DNA of 64,000 nucleotides from Triticum aestivum. Lineage: Eukaryota; Streptophyta; Magnoliopsida; Poales; Poaceae. The stretch is from positions 139,344,747 to 139,408,746 of the forward strand of contig NC_057807.1 in the NCBI RefSeq assembly GCF_018294505.1. Reading direction: 5' to 3'. The translations under genes were made by a program, and so were the position numbers. Below the pieces are notes generated by a model. That model did not search any database. It saw only the letters and a program-made list of their open reading frames with translations, and was not told where the DNA came from. This document shows positions 44,559 through 54,334 of the stretch, piece by piece (position 1 is the first letter of the stretch; the number at the start of each line of letters is the position of its first letter).

Positions 44559-44570
44559 CCTTTTTATAAC
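44559..44570 (-). promoter_or_regulatory. TATA box of the coiled-coil pseudogene
   Basis: The minus strand reads GGTTATAAAAAGGGG, a strong plant TATA box, about 75 bp upstream of the ATG at 44489. This leaves room for a short leader. It supports the segment as a former Pol II gene and not a chance ORF. Confidence 0.65.
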
Positions 44571-45275
44571 CGAAGTACTAGCACTAGTACTAATACCTGC
44601 ATAGTGGGAACACGTTCAGGTTTGGTACGTACTAGTAGGTGTGAGCAGGCTTTCGAATGTGATGGGAACAAGGTAAAGATTAATTGATGGTTTTGGTTTC
44701 GAGGCCTAAAACGGCTCCCGATGAGTTTGGCGGAACATAAATTTCAAGTAGACTACACTGCTCAAATGCGTAAATATTTTGTTACTATCAAAAATTGGCA
44801 CAAAATACGAAGGAGACCAATGGAAGTACTACTAGCAACCCATGATTTAACTACTCGCATGCGCGCTGTGGAGTAATAATGTCTTTCTTCCGCCCTCACG
44901 TCCACTCAATTTGCATGCGCTGTATTAATTGACCATCAATGAAGTGAACGACTTTACACGCGTCAAATCATCACATGGGGTGGATCTTGGTACAAAATTG
45001 CGTCCACCCGTGTACCCGCGTATGCGTGCGAGGGAATGAGTGCGTGCGTGGTGTGCGTGTACATCTTTGCTTCGTGCATGTACCGCCAGTATGGCTTAGG
45101 GAGGACGAGTACATTCTTCTGGAACCAGCAGCACGTCACTGTGATCAATCCACGCAAGGAGGTCGCGACAACGCCTCCACATGTTCCATGTGGCTTCATG
45201 AACTGTAAGAGAGACACTGTGTAGCGTGCCATTGGAATTCTAATTTACGTGTTTTGCACATACTCGAAGTACTAG
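44571..45275. other. Intergenic stretch, no supported gene
   Basis: Mostly AT-rich and unassigned. A 62-codon plus frame at 45036-45224 (CMYRQYGLGRTSTFFWNQQH, ending CGFMNCKRDTV) has a protein-like composition and could be an exon remnant. I recognise no family and do not call it. Confidence 0.3.
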
Positions 45276-47450
45276 TAAGGTACACATGCATTGCACGCAT
45301 CAGATTTTGCAACCAAATTATGAATAAATACCACACTATAGCATGTAAGCTCTGAGTCATATGTGCCTGATGTAGACCTTCGTTTAATTCTTATAGTTCA
45401 TCTCATTCAAAATCAAATAGTTTTTATAAAAAAAGCTAGGGCCTCTTGGATTCATAGGATTTCCAAAATGCGGGAATAGGAAAAACATGGGATTATAGTG
45501 GAATGTCGTCTTGAATCCTACAGGATTGTATGAGTGTTTGATTGTGCATAGAAAAAACGCAGAATTATTTCAAAGAGGTTTGAGTGGGTGGATGTTTCCT
45601 ATGAAATCTAGTGCAAATGAATCATATGGAAAAATTCCTATGGTTTACAATCCTACAAATCAACCAAACAAGATAGGAAAAAATCCTAATGATTAGAATC
45701 CTCCAAAATTCCTTTGAGAATCCTTTGAATCAAAGAAGCCCTTAATCTATTTTATGATTCATGGAATTGTGCATTGTAAAGCATAAAGTAAAAACAAATC
45801 ATGGCAATTCAACTAGAAAAAAAGTTTGCCAGTTATGATACGGAAGATTCTAGAACAAAAGAGAACCACTGTTGTTTTGAGGTTTGTGCATTATGCTTAA
45901 GTTCAACCATGGAGTCTGCTAGATTGTACATGTGGCAAAATTCGGTGGGGGCTAGAAGATGGTGCGAGGGGCCGAGTGGAGGGAGACTATCAGGGAATGC
46001 ACAAGTGCAAGATCGATATTTAGACAGAGGGGGCGAGAACGTGCCCTGTTGTGTGCAGTGGCGGAGCCATGAAAAATAAATGAGCTAGGGGCCAAGCATT
46101 GCTAATCCTTTACGAGGAGGGTCAATTCATGAACTTAAACCATTTTTAGCAGCAATTGTCTAATGATCACATTCATATTAGCCTTGATATTTAGTGATGT
46201 TAGGGGGGCAGGGCCCTTACTGCCCCCTGTCTTCGCCATTGTGCGCACGTCTGAGAGATGAAGCAGAAGGCATGGATGATGAGAGGGGATGTTGGATATA
46301 TAATTAATGTGGGTGTATTAGCTATATATGTTAATCCTATATAGAGAGGTATAGATTGATCGATGTGGACGTGGGAAAGAGGGTGAGACCTCACTGGATA
46401 TATCGATTGATTGATTTGTGTGGAAAACTATGAAAGACCTAGCTGTATACACACATACATAGAGGAACATCAATCGTTGCGCATGCATGCGTGAGAGATA
46501 AAGAATGCCCGATATGATGGAGATGGGGATGTGTGTGGGTGTGCGCCTTCATGGGAGACCGACCTGAAGAAAAAGATTGCATGTGTGCGATGGATAATGC
46601 CGACTGGTAGTGTGTGTGCATGCATGCATGAGAGAAAGTTAGTGGTACAATTATAAAGAGAAGACAAATGTGTGGGTGTAAAAGACTAGGTGAGGTCATA
46701 ATCAATGTAAAGTTGAATTCAAATATTTGAATAAGAGATCCTGATGTTTGAAACCCATGCGCGGTGTGGTTTGGAAACGAGCATGTTGTAATGTATACAC
46801 ATTGAACAGGTCAGATTGATTTGAATTTGAGATACCGATGGCAGACATCATTTGGCCACGTCGCATCCGTGCATGGACACACTATTCTAATTGGAGATGA
46901 TGGGTGGCTTTCACATCACACATCTATATCTATACCCATATATATATATATTATATTATATATTTTTTATACTGTGTGCGGGTAACTTTAACTTTGAAAG
47001 ATGGTCGTTGGATGAGGCGAATCCGATGGTCCAAAGATGGAAAATTTGAGCACTACTGGCCGTTGGATATCATCAAGATTCCACCAAATTTCGCCACATG
47101 TATAATATAGAAGACTCCATGGTTGAACTTAAGCATAATGCACAAACATCAAAACACAAGCACTTCTTCTTTGTTCTAGAATCTTCCATATCAGAATTGC
47201 CCAAATGTTTTTCTACATGATTTGCCATTATTTGTTTTTACTTTATGTCTTACAACGCACAATTCCATGAATATTAAAATAGATTAGCTTTCTTATAAAA
47301 ACTAGATGATTTTGAATGAAATAAACTATAAGAATTAAACGAACATCTACATCATGCATATATGACTCAAAGCTTACATGCTATAATGTGGTATTTATTC
47401 ATAATTTGGTTGCCAAATCTCATGCGTGCAATGCACGTGTACCTTACTCT
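45276..47450. mobile_element. DNA transposon with ~370-bp terminal inverted repeats (Mutator-like?)
   Basis: The left arm (45276-45950, minus a nested MITE) and right arm (47078-47450) are reverse complements over about 370 bp. The outer ends read GTAAGGTACACATGCATTGC on the left and its near-complement on the right; the inner ends meet near GGAGTCT.. / ..GACTCC. The interior (45951-47077) has no transposase frame. It does contain a short hAT-like piece (CAGTGGCGGAGCCATG.. 46057) and AT repeats near 46925. Long arms suggest a Mutator-type element, but I cannot find a clear 9-bp duplication. Confidence 0.7.
45438..45740. mobile_element. MITE nested in the left arm of the long-TIR transposon
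   Basis: Ends GGGCCTCTTGGATTCATAGG and CCTTTGAATCAAAGAAGCCC form inverted repeats. The opposite arm of the host transposon lacks it and preserves the empty site: AAAGCTAATCTATT against AAAAGCTA-insert-TTAATCTATT here. The interior is rich in CATAGGAATTCCT-type sequence, as in hAT/Harbinger MITEs. Confidence 0.85.
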
Positions 47451-47925
47451 TTTCTAAATGGTGTTTGTGTGTGTGTTGTGCGTGTTGAGGTGCAAATTGT
47501 CTTTTTTGGTACACGTTAAGCTTGTTCTTCCGAAATTTCAAGCCGCGCCTTGTTATGCCGAAAATTCAAGCTAGCTTCTCTGTCTATCGTGTTGCGAAAT
47601 TCCCGCCTCTTCAACCCGCGCCTAACTATAAGAATTAAATGAACATCTACATCATGCATATATGACTCAAAGCTTACATGCTATAATGTGGTATTTATTC
47701 ATAATTTGGTTGCCAAATCTCATGCGTGCAATGCACGTGTACCTTACTCTAGTCTAAATGGTGTTTGTGTGTGTGTTGTGCGTGTTGAGGTGCAAATTGT
47801 CTTTTTTTGGTACACGTTAAGCTTGTTCTTCCAAAATTTCAAGCCGCGCCTTGTTATGCCGAAAATTCAAGCTAGCATCTCTGTCTATCGTGCTACGAAA
47901 CTCCCGCCTCTTAAACCTGCACCTT
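47324..47925. repeat. Tandem duplication of a 300-bp unit
   Basis: 47324-47623 and 47624-47925 are direct copies with an offset of 300-301 bp and only about ten differences by eye. The unit covers the last 125 bp of the right arm of the long-TIR transposon and 170 bp of its flank (GTGTTTGTGTGTGTGTTGTG; GCCGCGCCTTGTTATGCCGA). Confidence 0.93.
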
Positions 47926-48315
47926 GTTAGCCCGAAATATTTAAGATATATCTTTGTCTCGTTGTGCTCCGACAACTCCCTCCATCTCAACCCGCGCCTT
48001 GCTATTTCGAAATTACAACGCGCGCGAAAACTCCCACCTCCTGTGAAATCCCGACACGCGAAATGCCCATGGTACCCCTGAACCGAAAGAACCGCCTCAA
48101 ATCGGTGGGGGTACTTTCGTAACTTACCCCACATTTCAGACAAGCGCGTCCCTAAGCCATGGTTCCCCACTGCCATCCCATCCGCCCACCCATTCGTACA
48201 CCGAGGCCGCGAAAACCCGCGACGAAACCCCACACCCTGCTCCGTCCGCCACCCAACCGGGGCCTCTTCCCCGACGACGTCGTCCACAGCAACACCTTGA
48301 CGTCCCTCATCCACC
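47926..48315 (+). promoter_or_regulatory. Promoter/leader-like region upstream of the exon-repeat gene
   Basis: CG-rich, with repeated CCCGCCTC..CAACCCGCGCCTTG-type segments, then a C-rich leader that runs into ATG at 48316 (CCACCATGTCGGATGACG, a good start context). No TATA box is obvious. The long minus-strand frame here (48317-47817) is read as a shadow. Confidence 0.4.
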
Positions 48316-48850
48316 ATGTCGGATGACGATTCGTCGTCAATCTCGTCGTCCCGCCGGTTCAGCCACCCTGTCCTCCACCTCCAAGGAGCTGCCCCGATGT
48401 TCCCCTCGTCTTTCGTGCCACCTCCATTCCCACACCGCCGTCTTCACCTGCACCACCGGAAGAGCATCATCATCACCATTTCCTTGGATGAAGGTGTGGC
48501 CTAATCAGCGCCACCAAAGAGGTTGTACACTAATCACCACATTTTCTTCTTGATTTGATCCACGGTGCTGTCGGCGCTCGGTCCCGAGCCGACACGGCGC
48601 GGCTCCATCCACTGCGGCGTCACCGGCCACTTCCTCCACGGCGTCGCTCCCTTGGCGGCGACGTCCACATCAGTAGGAGCTGCTGCTTCTTTAGCTCTTG
48701 CTCGCGCTGCTGCTCTGCTCTTGCTCTCAGTCCCCTGCCTGGTCTGCTCTTGCTCGCGCTGCTGCTCTCGCTCTTGCTCTTGCTTGTGATGTTGCTCCAA
48801 TTTAGCTACACTTCAGTCGACTAAATCGACTTTTGGGTCAGTCGATTTTC

Positions 48851-48863
48851 GGGGGGGGGGGGG
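48851..48863. repeat. Homopolymer G run (13 bases)
   Basis: A run of 13 G inside a G-rich strand (48830-49170) with GGCTCGCCGGGGCGAGG-type pieces. Length may be affected by sequencing. Confidence 0.8.
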
Positions 48864-49272
48864 CTCGCCGGGGCGAGGGAAGAACCAGCCGTAGTGCGGA
48901 GGGGGGCTCGCCGGAGAGGTACTCCACTATCTATCTTAGGGTTCAGGGTGGGGGCGGTGGTCGCCGACGGTGGCGGGGCGTTGGCGTGGTGATCGTCGGA
49001 GAAAAAGCTTGGCACGGGGAGGGGGGGGCTAGAGGGATGGTCGGGGCGGCGGTGGACCGGAAGTGGGGAGTGTTTTATGGGCGGGTGGGGCGACGCATCG
49101 CCGCCCACGGGCGGCGAGGGGCTGCTGTTTGGCCGGTGGTGGCTGGCGACTCAGGGGGTGGAGGTTGAAGATGAACCGCAGGCCCTTGATTTCATATCCA
49201 ACGGCTGCCAAATCGACTGACAAGAGATGAAAAAGTCAGTCAACCGACGTGTAGCCTCACCTTGCTAGTGCG

Positions 49273-49348
49273 TTCAGTTTCGATAGCAAAATTCAGTTTC
49301 GACAGCAAAATTCAGTTTCGACAGTTAAGTTCAGTTTCGACAGTTAAG
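49273..49348. repeat. 19-bp tandem repeat, four units
   Basis: TTCAGTTTCGACAGCAAAA and TTCAGTTTCGACAGTTAAG alternate for four exact 19-bp periods, with a truncated fifth unit after. It lies in the first intron-like interval of the exon-repeat gene. Confidence 0.9.
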
Positions 49349-49689
49349 TTACAGTTAAATTCAGAGAGGAGCGGCTAATGTATTTTACATCTAGCACTTT
49401 TTGGTTATGTATTTTACGTCATGCATTGGAGATGCTATTAGAATTCCACTCAGGTTAACGTTGTCTCTCTTATCCTGCTTCAGCCTCGGTGTTGTACAAC
49501 TCACCGGAGCTGCTCCAACGATGAAACCCTCCATCACAGCGGAGCAATACCTCGGGCTCCATCTCTAGACGCCTAAGATCTTCTTACCCTCCTCCGATAG
49601 CCAAGTCAGCCGGAGCATCCTCACCGGCCAACCCAATCACGCTGAGATCGACATGGCTTCGCCAAAGAGGTTGTACACTTGTTGCATCT

Positions 49690-50490
49690 CTTTTTTACTC
49701 TACATGTTATATATATTGTCCATTGAGCACTCGTAGTAATAGGAAATACGATTATTTTATCCTACTATATGACAAGTAGTGAGGTACCAGGCAACTTAGC
49801 TATCCGTGATGGACTCTCTTGAACGCCATCATTATTTATCTCTGCGTGTTTGAGCTATGCATTTGTCGATGGGCCTGGGAGTTGAGCTAGTATGGCAGTG
49901 GCCTGGGTCCAAAGTAATAGAAGTAGCACAAAAACATTTTTTTAGTGTACGATTTTCCTTGCTCAAGCCTGCCTACTAGAATCGCCAGTGCTTGAAAGTA
50001 AAAGTGAATGAAAAACATAGGAATTGGAAAGTTTCCAATGGTACTACTTTTCATGAATTTGGTGCAAAGGAATGGAGCAACGGAAAACTGTAGGATTTGT
50101 TCCTTTAGTGTCTCCTTGAAAGAAAAACCATAGGAATTCTAATTTCCACTTGTCCTCCTTTTCATATTCCTATTCATCAAGCACAAGACTAAGAGATAGT
50201 AGCATAATAGCATTATAACCGTACATTTTCTTGTGGTTTGACCTAATCTCACCATGCTTTTTTGCATCCTGTGATCTTCCAATTGTTGTGAATCAAACAC
50301 CCAGATTGGCAAAAATTCTGTGTTTTCAAATTCTCTGTTTTGCACGTGCATTCCTATCCTATTCCTGTCTATTTCCTATCCCTGTATTGTTAGAATCCTC
50401 AAATTCAAACAAGCCCTTACTCAATTACTTCTATTACAGATATGTGTCAAAGAAAACCTTGTGTGGTTTGTCCTGCTCTTGCGGCGCTGT
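49690..50490. other. Intron-like interval with a MITE remnant
   Basis: No coding frame. About 50000-50418 has hAT-MITE character (CATAGGAATT, TCCTATTCATCAAGCAC, and a right end AATTCAAACAAGCCC), but I cannot place a matching left terminus. The rest is unassigned. Confidence 0.35.
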
Positions 50491-51036
50491 GTTCCACCCA
50501 GCTCAACTGCTCCAATGATGAAGGGGTTCACCACAGAAGGGATCTGCTCTCCGGACTGTCATTCGCCGCCTCAGATCTTCTTCCCCACCGCCGGCAGCCA
50601 CGACAACTGCATTACCATCATCAACTGAGCAGATGACCTTGAGGACTACACGGGTCCGCAAGAGAGGTCGCACTATTCCGTGTCTTCTTACGTTATGTGT
50701 CGCTTAATATGATGACATGCTACATTATCATCGTGTTCACCTATTAGACTCCGAGTCAGGTCCAAACTAATGCTAAAACTTGAGTTTTGAAATGGTTGTG
50801 GGGTACATATTGGGGCAGCAATCAGTACTATCTGGTTAATCTCCGGTGTCTACTATGAGTTTCATGTTGTGTGCAAACAAACATTAAAGGAGCCATTATC
50901 TGTATTTTTTTAACTAAAGCTATTATCTGCCTGCTATCATTGGTTTTGGGTCTATCCACAGTTTGCTACCATCACTCTGGATTTGTGCATGCACTCCTTA
51001 CATAATATCACTATGTTTTATTCTTATGCATGCCAG

Positions 51037-53220
51037 TTATTGTACACAATGGAACCGATCATGTAGAGCAAAAGAGACGAGCCTTGCGTGGCAATAAAAT
51101 TTCATGCAGACGTCGTTCCATGGTGGGCGCAAATGCAGCCCCCCTCCACCCATTTCGGATCATAATCAAGAGAAAGATAACTGTTCTGAGGGGGATTCAG
51201 AAGGAGAAGACCACTCCTATTTACCCCATGAGGTCTTCGCTCTAACTTGGCATGTTGATGTAGGTAATATCATGCATATGGTGCCTTGCATTGCTTACTG
51301 TATACATTAAAGATGTCATCTGCTTAGTTTAGACATGCTTTGTGTCAATGCCATCTGTTATTTTCTTTATCATATATGTGAATCATGCAATGCCATCTTG
51401 TTTATCCAGGCATCATATATGTGAATTTTGCAATGCCACCCTGGTTAGCCAGTCATCATATATGTGAATTATATCATGCCATCATTTTTTATTACGTGTT
51501 AAATTTGTCAACAATTTTAGTACATTCAATTACTCTTCCTGTGCATCAGCCATTCGACACGGTCATGGAAAAATCTAGAGTGGACACAAGGTCTTCAGAG
51601 CAGACAATGCTATCTGACGAAGCGCATGTCTTGCTAGTTACCGATAGCTCCTCAGAGGAGGATTCAGAGACAGATGACCAGTCATATCCCCCCCCCCCCG
51701 AGGTGCATGCTCTAACTTAGTAGGGTTATGTTGCTCATATCGTGCGTATGGTATCTTGCATTGCTATGTATTTTGCTTAGTTTAGACATGCTTTGTGTGA
51801 ATGCCACCTGTTTAGTGTCTAATTACCATATATGTGAATTATGCAATGTCATCTTGTTGCAAGACATTATATATGTGAATTATGCAATGTTATCTTGTTG
51901 TAAGGCATTATGTATGTGAATTATGCAATGCCATGTTGTTTAGGCAAGCGTCATATATGTGAATTATATCATGCCGTCCTTTTTTTGTATTTCTCATTGC
52001 TTTTGTCGACAATGTCTGTATATTCAACTGCTCTTCCTGTGCATCAGCCATTTGAATTGGTGATGGGGAAATCTGGAGTGAAAACAAGGTCTTCAGAGCA
52101 GACAATGCTACCTACTGAAGTAGATACCTTGCTGGTTACAGATAGCTCTTCAGAGGAGGATTCAGAGGCAGATGACCAGTCCTATTATCCCCCTGAGGTG
52201 TATGCTCAAACTTGGCAGGGTTATATTACTCATATCATGCATATGTTGTATTGCAATGCTTAGTTTTTACATCATATGCACAATATTGAATGCCATCTCC
52301 TTAGTTGACACATCATATATGTGATTGCCCTCTGCTCACTTCCTTAGTATATAAATCATATATTTGAATTATGTCATGTCATGATGTTTACATAGACAGC
52401 ATGTATCTGAATTATGGCATGCCAACCCATTTTCTAAAGACATAATATAGTTATATCATCTCATCCTGTTTACATAGCATCATATTTTAAATTATGTCAT
52501 TCTATCCGTGAATTATATCATGCCATCATGTTTCCATCGATGGCATGTTTGTGATTTATGGCATGCCAACCACTTTAATAGACACATCGTATAGTTATAT
52601 CATGTCATACTATTTACATAGTCATCATATTTGGAAGTATGTCATTCTATCCAGTTTAGTTAGCCATCATACATGTGAAATTGTGTCATGCTATCCTGTT
52701 TAATTAGCCATCATATATGTGAAATTATGTCCTGCTATTCTGTTTGGTTAGACAACATAAATGTGAATTATTTCATGCCCTATTTTCTTCCCTACTATCC
52801 ATTGCACCTGTCTATCTTACAATGTCTGTACATTCAATTACTTTTCTTATTTATCAGCCATTTCAATTGGAGGGAGTGATGGCAGTATCTGTGGGAGTAA
52901 AAACACGGTCTTCAGAAAAGATCGTGCTACCTGTCGATGCAGATAGAACCACGGTTGTACTTGCCCAAGAACCAGCCCCACCACACATAACCCACACTCA
53001 TGCAGATTGTACCCCTACCCAGTTGGACAGAGAACCAGCTACACCCCTTCTAACCCCAACCCCAACAGATAGACACCCAGTTCCCGTTGACACAACACCG
53101 TCTCCACCATAGAGCACCCAAACACGAGCAGTTAGTAAGGCAACTGCAATGCCCAAAGCACGAGGACCACCACTCCGAACCCCAAGTCAACGCTTAAAGC
53201 AGAAGAAGAATTGTTCTCAG
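51037..53220 (+). repeat. Array of four related exons separated by repeat-rich introns
   Basis: Copies at 51037-51245, 51550-51720, 52048-52213 and 52858-52960 (first part of the longer last exon). The shared protein pattern is QPF-x3-M-x-KS-x-V-x-TRSSE, then SSSEEDSE-x-DDQSY-x-PPEV-x-A-x-TW. Copies 2 and 3 are the closest, and copy 1 is the most diverged. Each exon is preceded by a pyrimidine-rich tract and CAG and followed by a G-GTTA or GTAAT remnant, as expected for in-phase duplicated exons. Copy 2 has a TAG before its end and a run of C that shifts frame. Confidence 0.65.
51367..52790. repeat. Interspersed ~45-bp intron repeats
   Basis: A degenerate unit CATCATATATGTGAATTATG plus TCATGCCATCCTGTTTA occurs more than a dozen times in the introns between exon copies (51367-51490, 51820-51985, 52290-52775). 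It is densest in 52290-52775. It looks like amplification within the introns that may have accompanied exon duplication. Confidence 0.7.
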
Positions 53221-54334
53221 GTCAGGTTCCGTAGCTATGGTTCATACTACTTTGCTCTTGCATCAGTGTATTTACTCATAACAACTAATTTCAAATTTGA
53301 AGGATGCAATTGAAACTCCAATGGCGCAACATGTATGTTTTAAACCTGTTTCTTCAACGTGTTTGGTTGTTTGCTGTTGTAACTTGCTCTATGTTGATTT
53401 TAGTTTCAATTGAATAAACAGTTATGTTCTCATGCCATGCACATTACAGGTGTTGTTATTGCTATGTAGTTTCCCACACTTATATTCTGTCTATGCTGCT
53501 TTGTCTTAAATAGATATGATTCGAACTGTATCTGTCTTGAATTGGCAACATAAACTAGAATGATATAGACCATACAGTGACCATACTACATACATATATG
53601 TTTGTTTCATGCTATTATCCTGTCCACCTTACTACTGAACTGGTTTACCAAAATGAGTTTCATATACTACATTGTAAACCTGTGATTGTTTGTTTGTTTC
53701 TCTTTTAGAACACGGATAAAATATTGGAGAAGAGTACCCCGTTATGCAATGGTAAAGGAAGTAATGCAGATAAGGTTCAAGATAGTGAGACATCCCTGTT
53801 GGTCTCCAAGAAAGCTAATAAAAAGTATAGACAACCCCAAAGTCCTGTCTTGATGTAGTGTTCGAGTTACTGGCTACTACTGCTGGCACCAGCTCTTCGA
53901 ACTCGTTGCCTGAATCAGTTCGGCTTCTTGAGTCTCAACTTCAAGTTGAAAGACATTGATCAGATGTTATGCGACAGGAAGCCGAAGGACTAAGGAAGTC
54001 CCTGCAGAATTCAGATGCATACTTTCTGGTGCAACAGCAAGTGCTGGAGGACTTAAGTGCCAAACAAGAGAAAGTTAATAAGCTTGCTAAGCATCTTGCC
54101 AGCATTATGGATACCCAGGATATTGTTTCTTGACCTCTTCTGAAGTGGTTTCAGTTCTGGACTTGTTTTGTTGCGGCGTTTATATGCTGATGTGTTCCCT
54201 ATATTTGCACTGGTGGCGAACTTTGATGCCCAGTGGATGTAATATGTGTAATAGCCGTGATAGCCTAGCGTAAGTTGCTTGCTTATTTATTTCCTTATTG
54301 TCTTGTTTATTTCTTTGCTTGTAGTCGGTGCAGT

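Larger units (their letters stand above)
48316..54133 (+). pseudogene. Decayed multi-exon gene with amplified exons; probable CACTA TnpA-like gene
   Basis: Exon-like pieces lie in one orientation. Exon type 1 has three copies: 48316-48530 with ATG (MSDDDSSSISSSRRFSHPVL), 49495-49683 and 50495-50688. Each ends near CAAAGAG or CAAGAG followed by a GT-type donor or its remnant. Exon type 2 has four copies: 51037-51245, 51550-51720, 52048-52213 and 52858-53220. A terminal exon (53709-54133) encodes a leucine-rich coiled coil (RLLESQLQVE; RQEAEGLRKSLQNSDAYF; KQEKVNKLAKHLASIM) ending DTQDIVS. Stops include TAG at 53110-53112 and TGA near 53960. In CACTA elements the second gene encodes a subterminal-repeat-binding protein (TnpA class) and lies next to the repeats, which is the position here. 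Assignment to TnpA is inference. Confidence 0.5.

Noticed and set aside
45036..45224. Small plus frame with protein-like composition
   Set aside because: No family recognised, no promoter or exon borders; left as a note in the region entry.
46057..46245. Possible hAT-like MITE starting CAGTGGCGGAGCCATG
   Set aside because: The right end (TTCGCCATTG) only partly matches as an inverted repeat, and no 8-bp target duplication is visible.
46439..46705. 88-codon minus-strand frame rich in His and Thr
   Set aside because: Low-complexity GTGTG/CACAC sequence inside the long-TIR transposon.
47817..48317. 166-codon minus-strand frame
   Set aside because: Antisense of the leader and repeated CCCGCCTC segments upstream of the exon-repeat gene; begins in the duplicated unit and has no recognisable domain.
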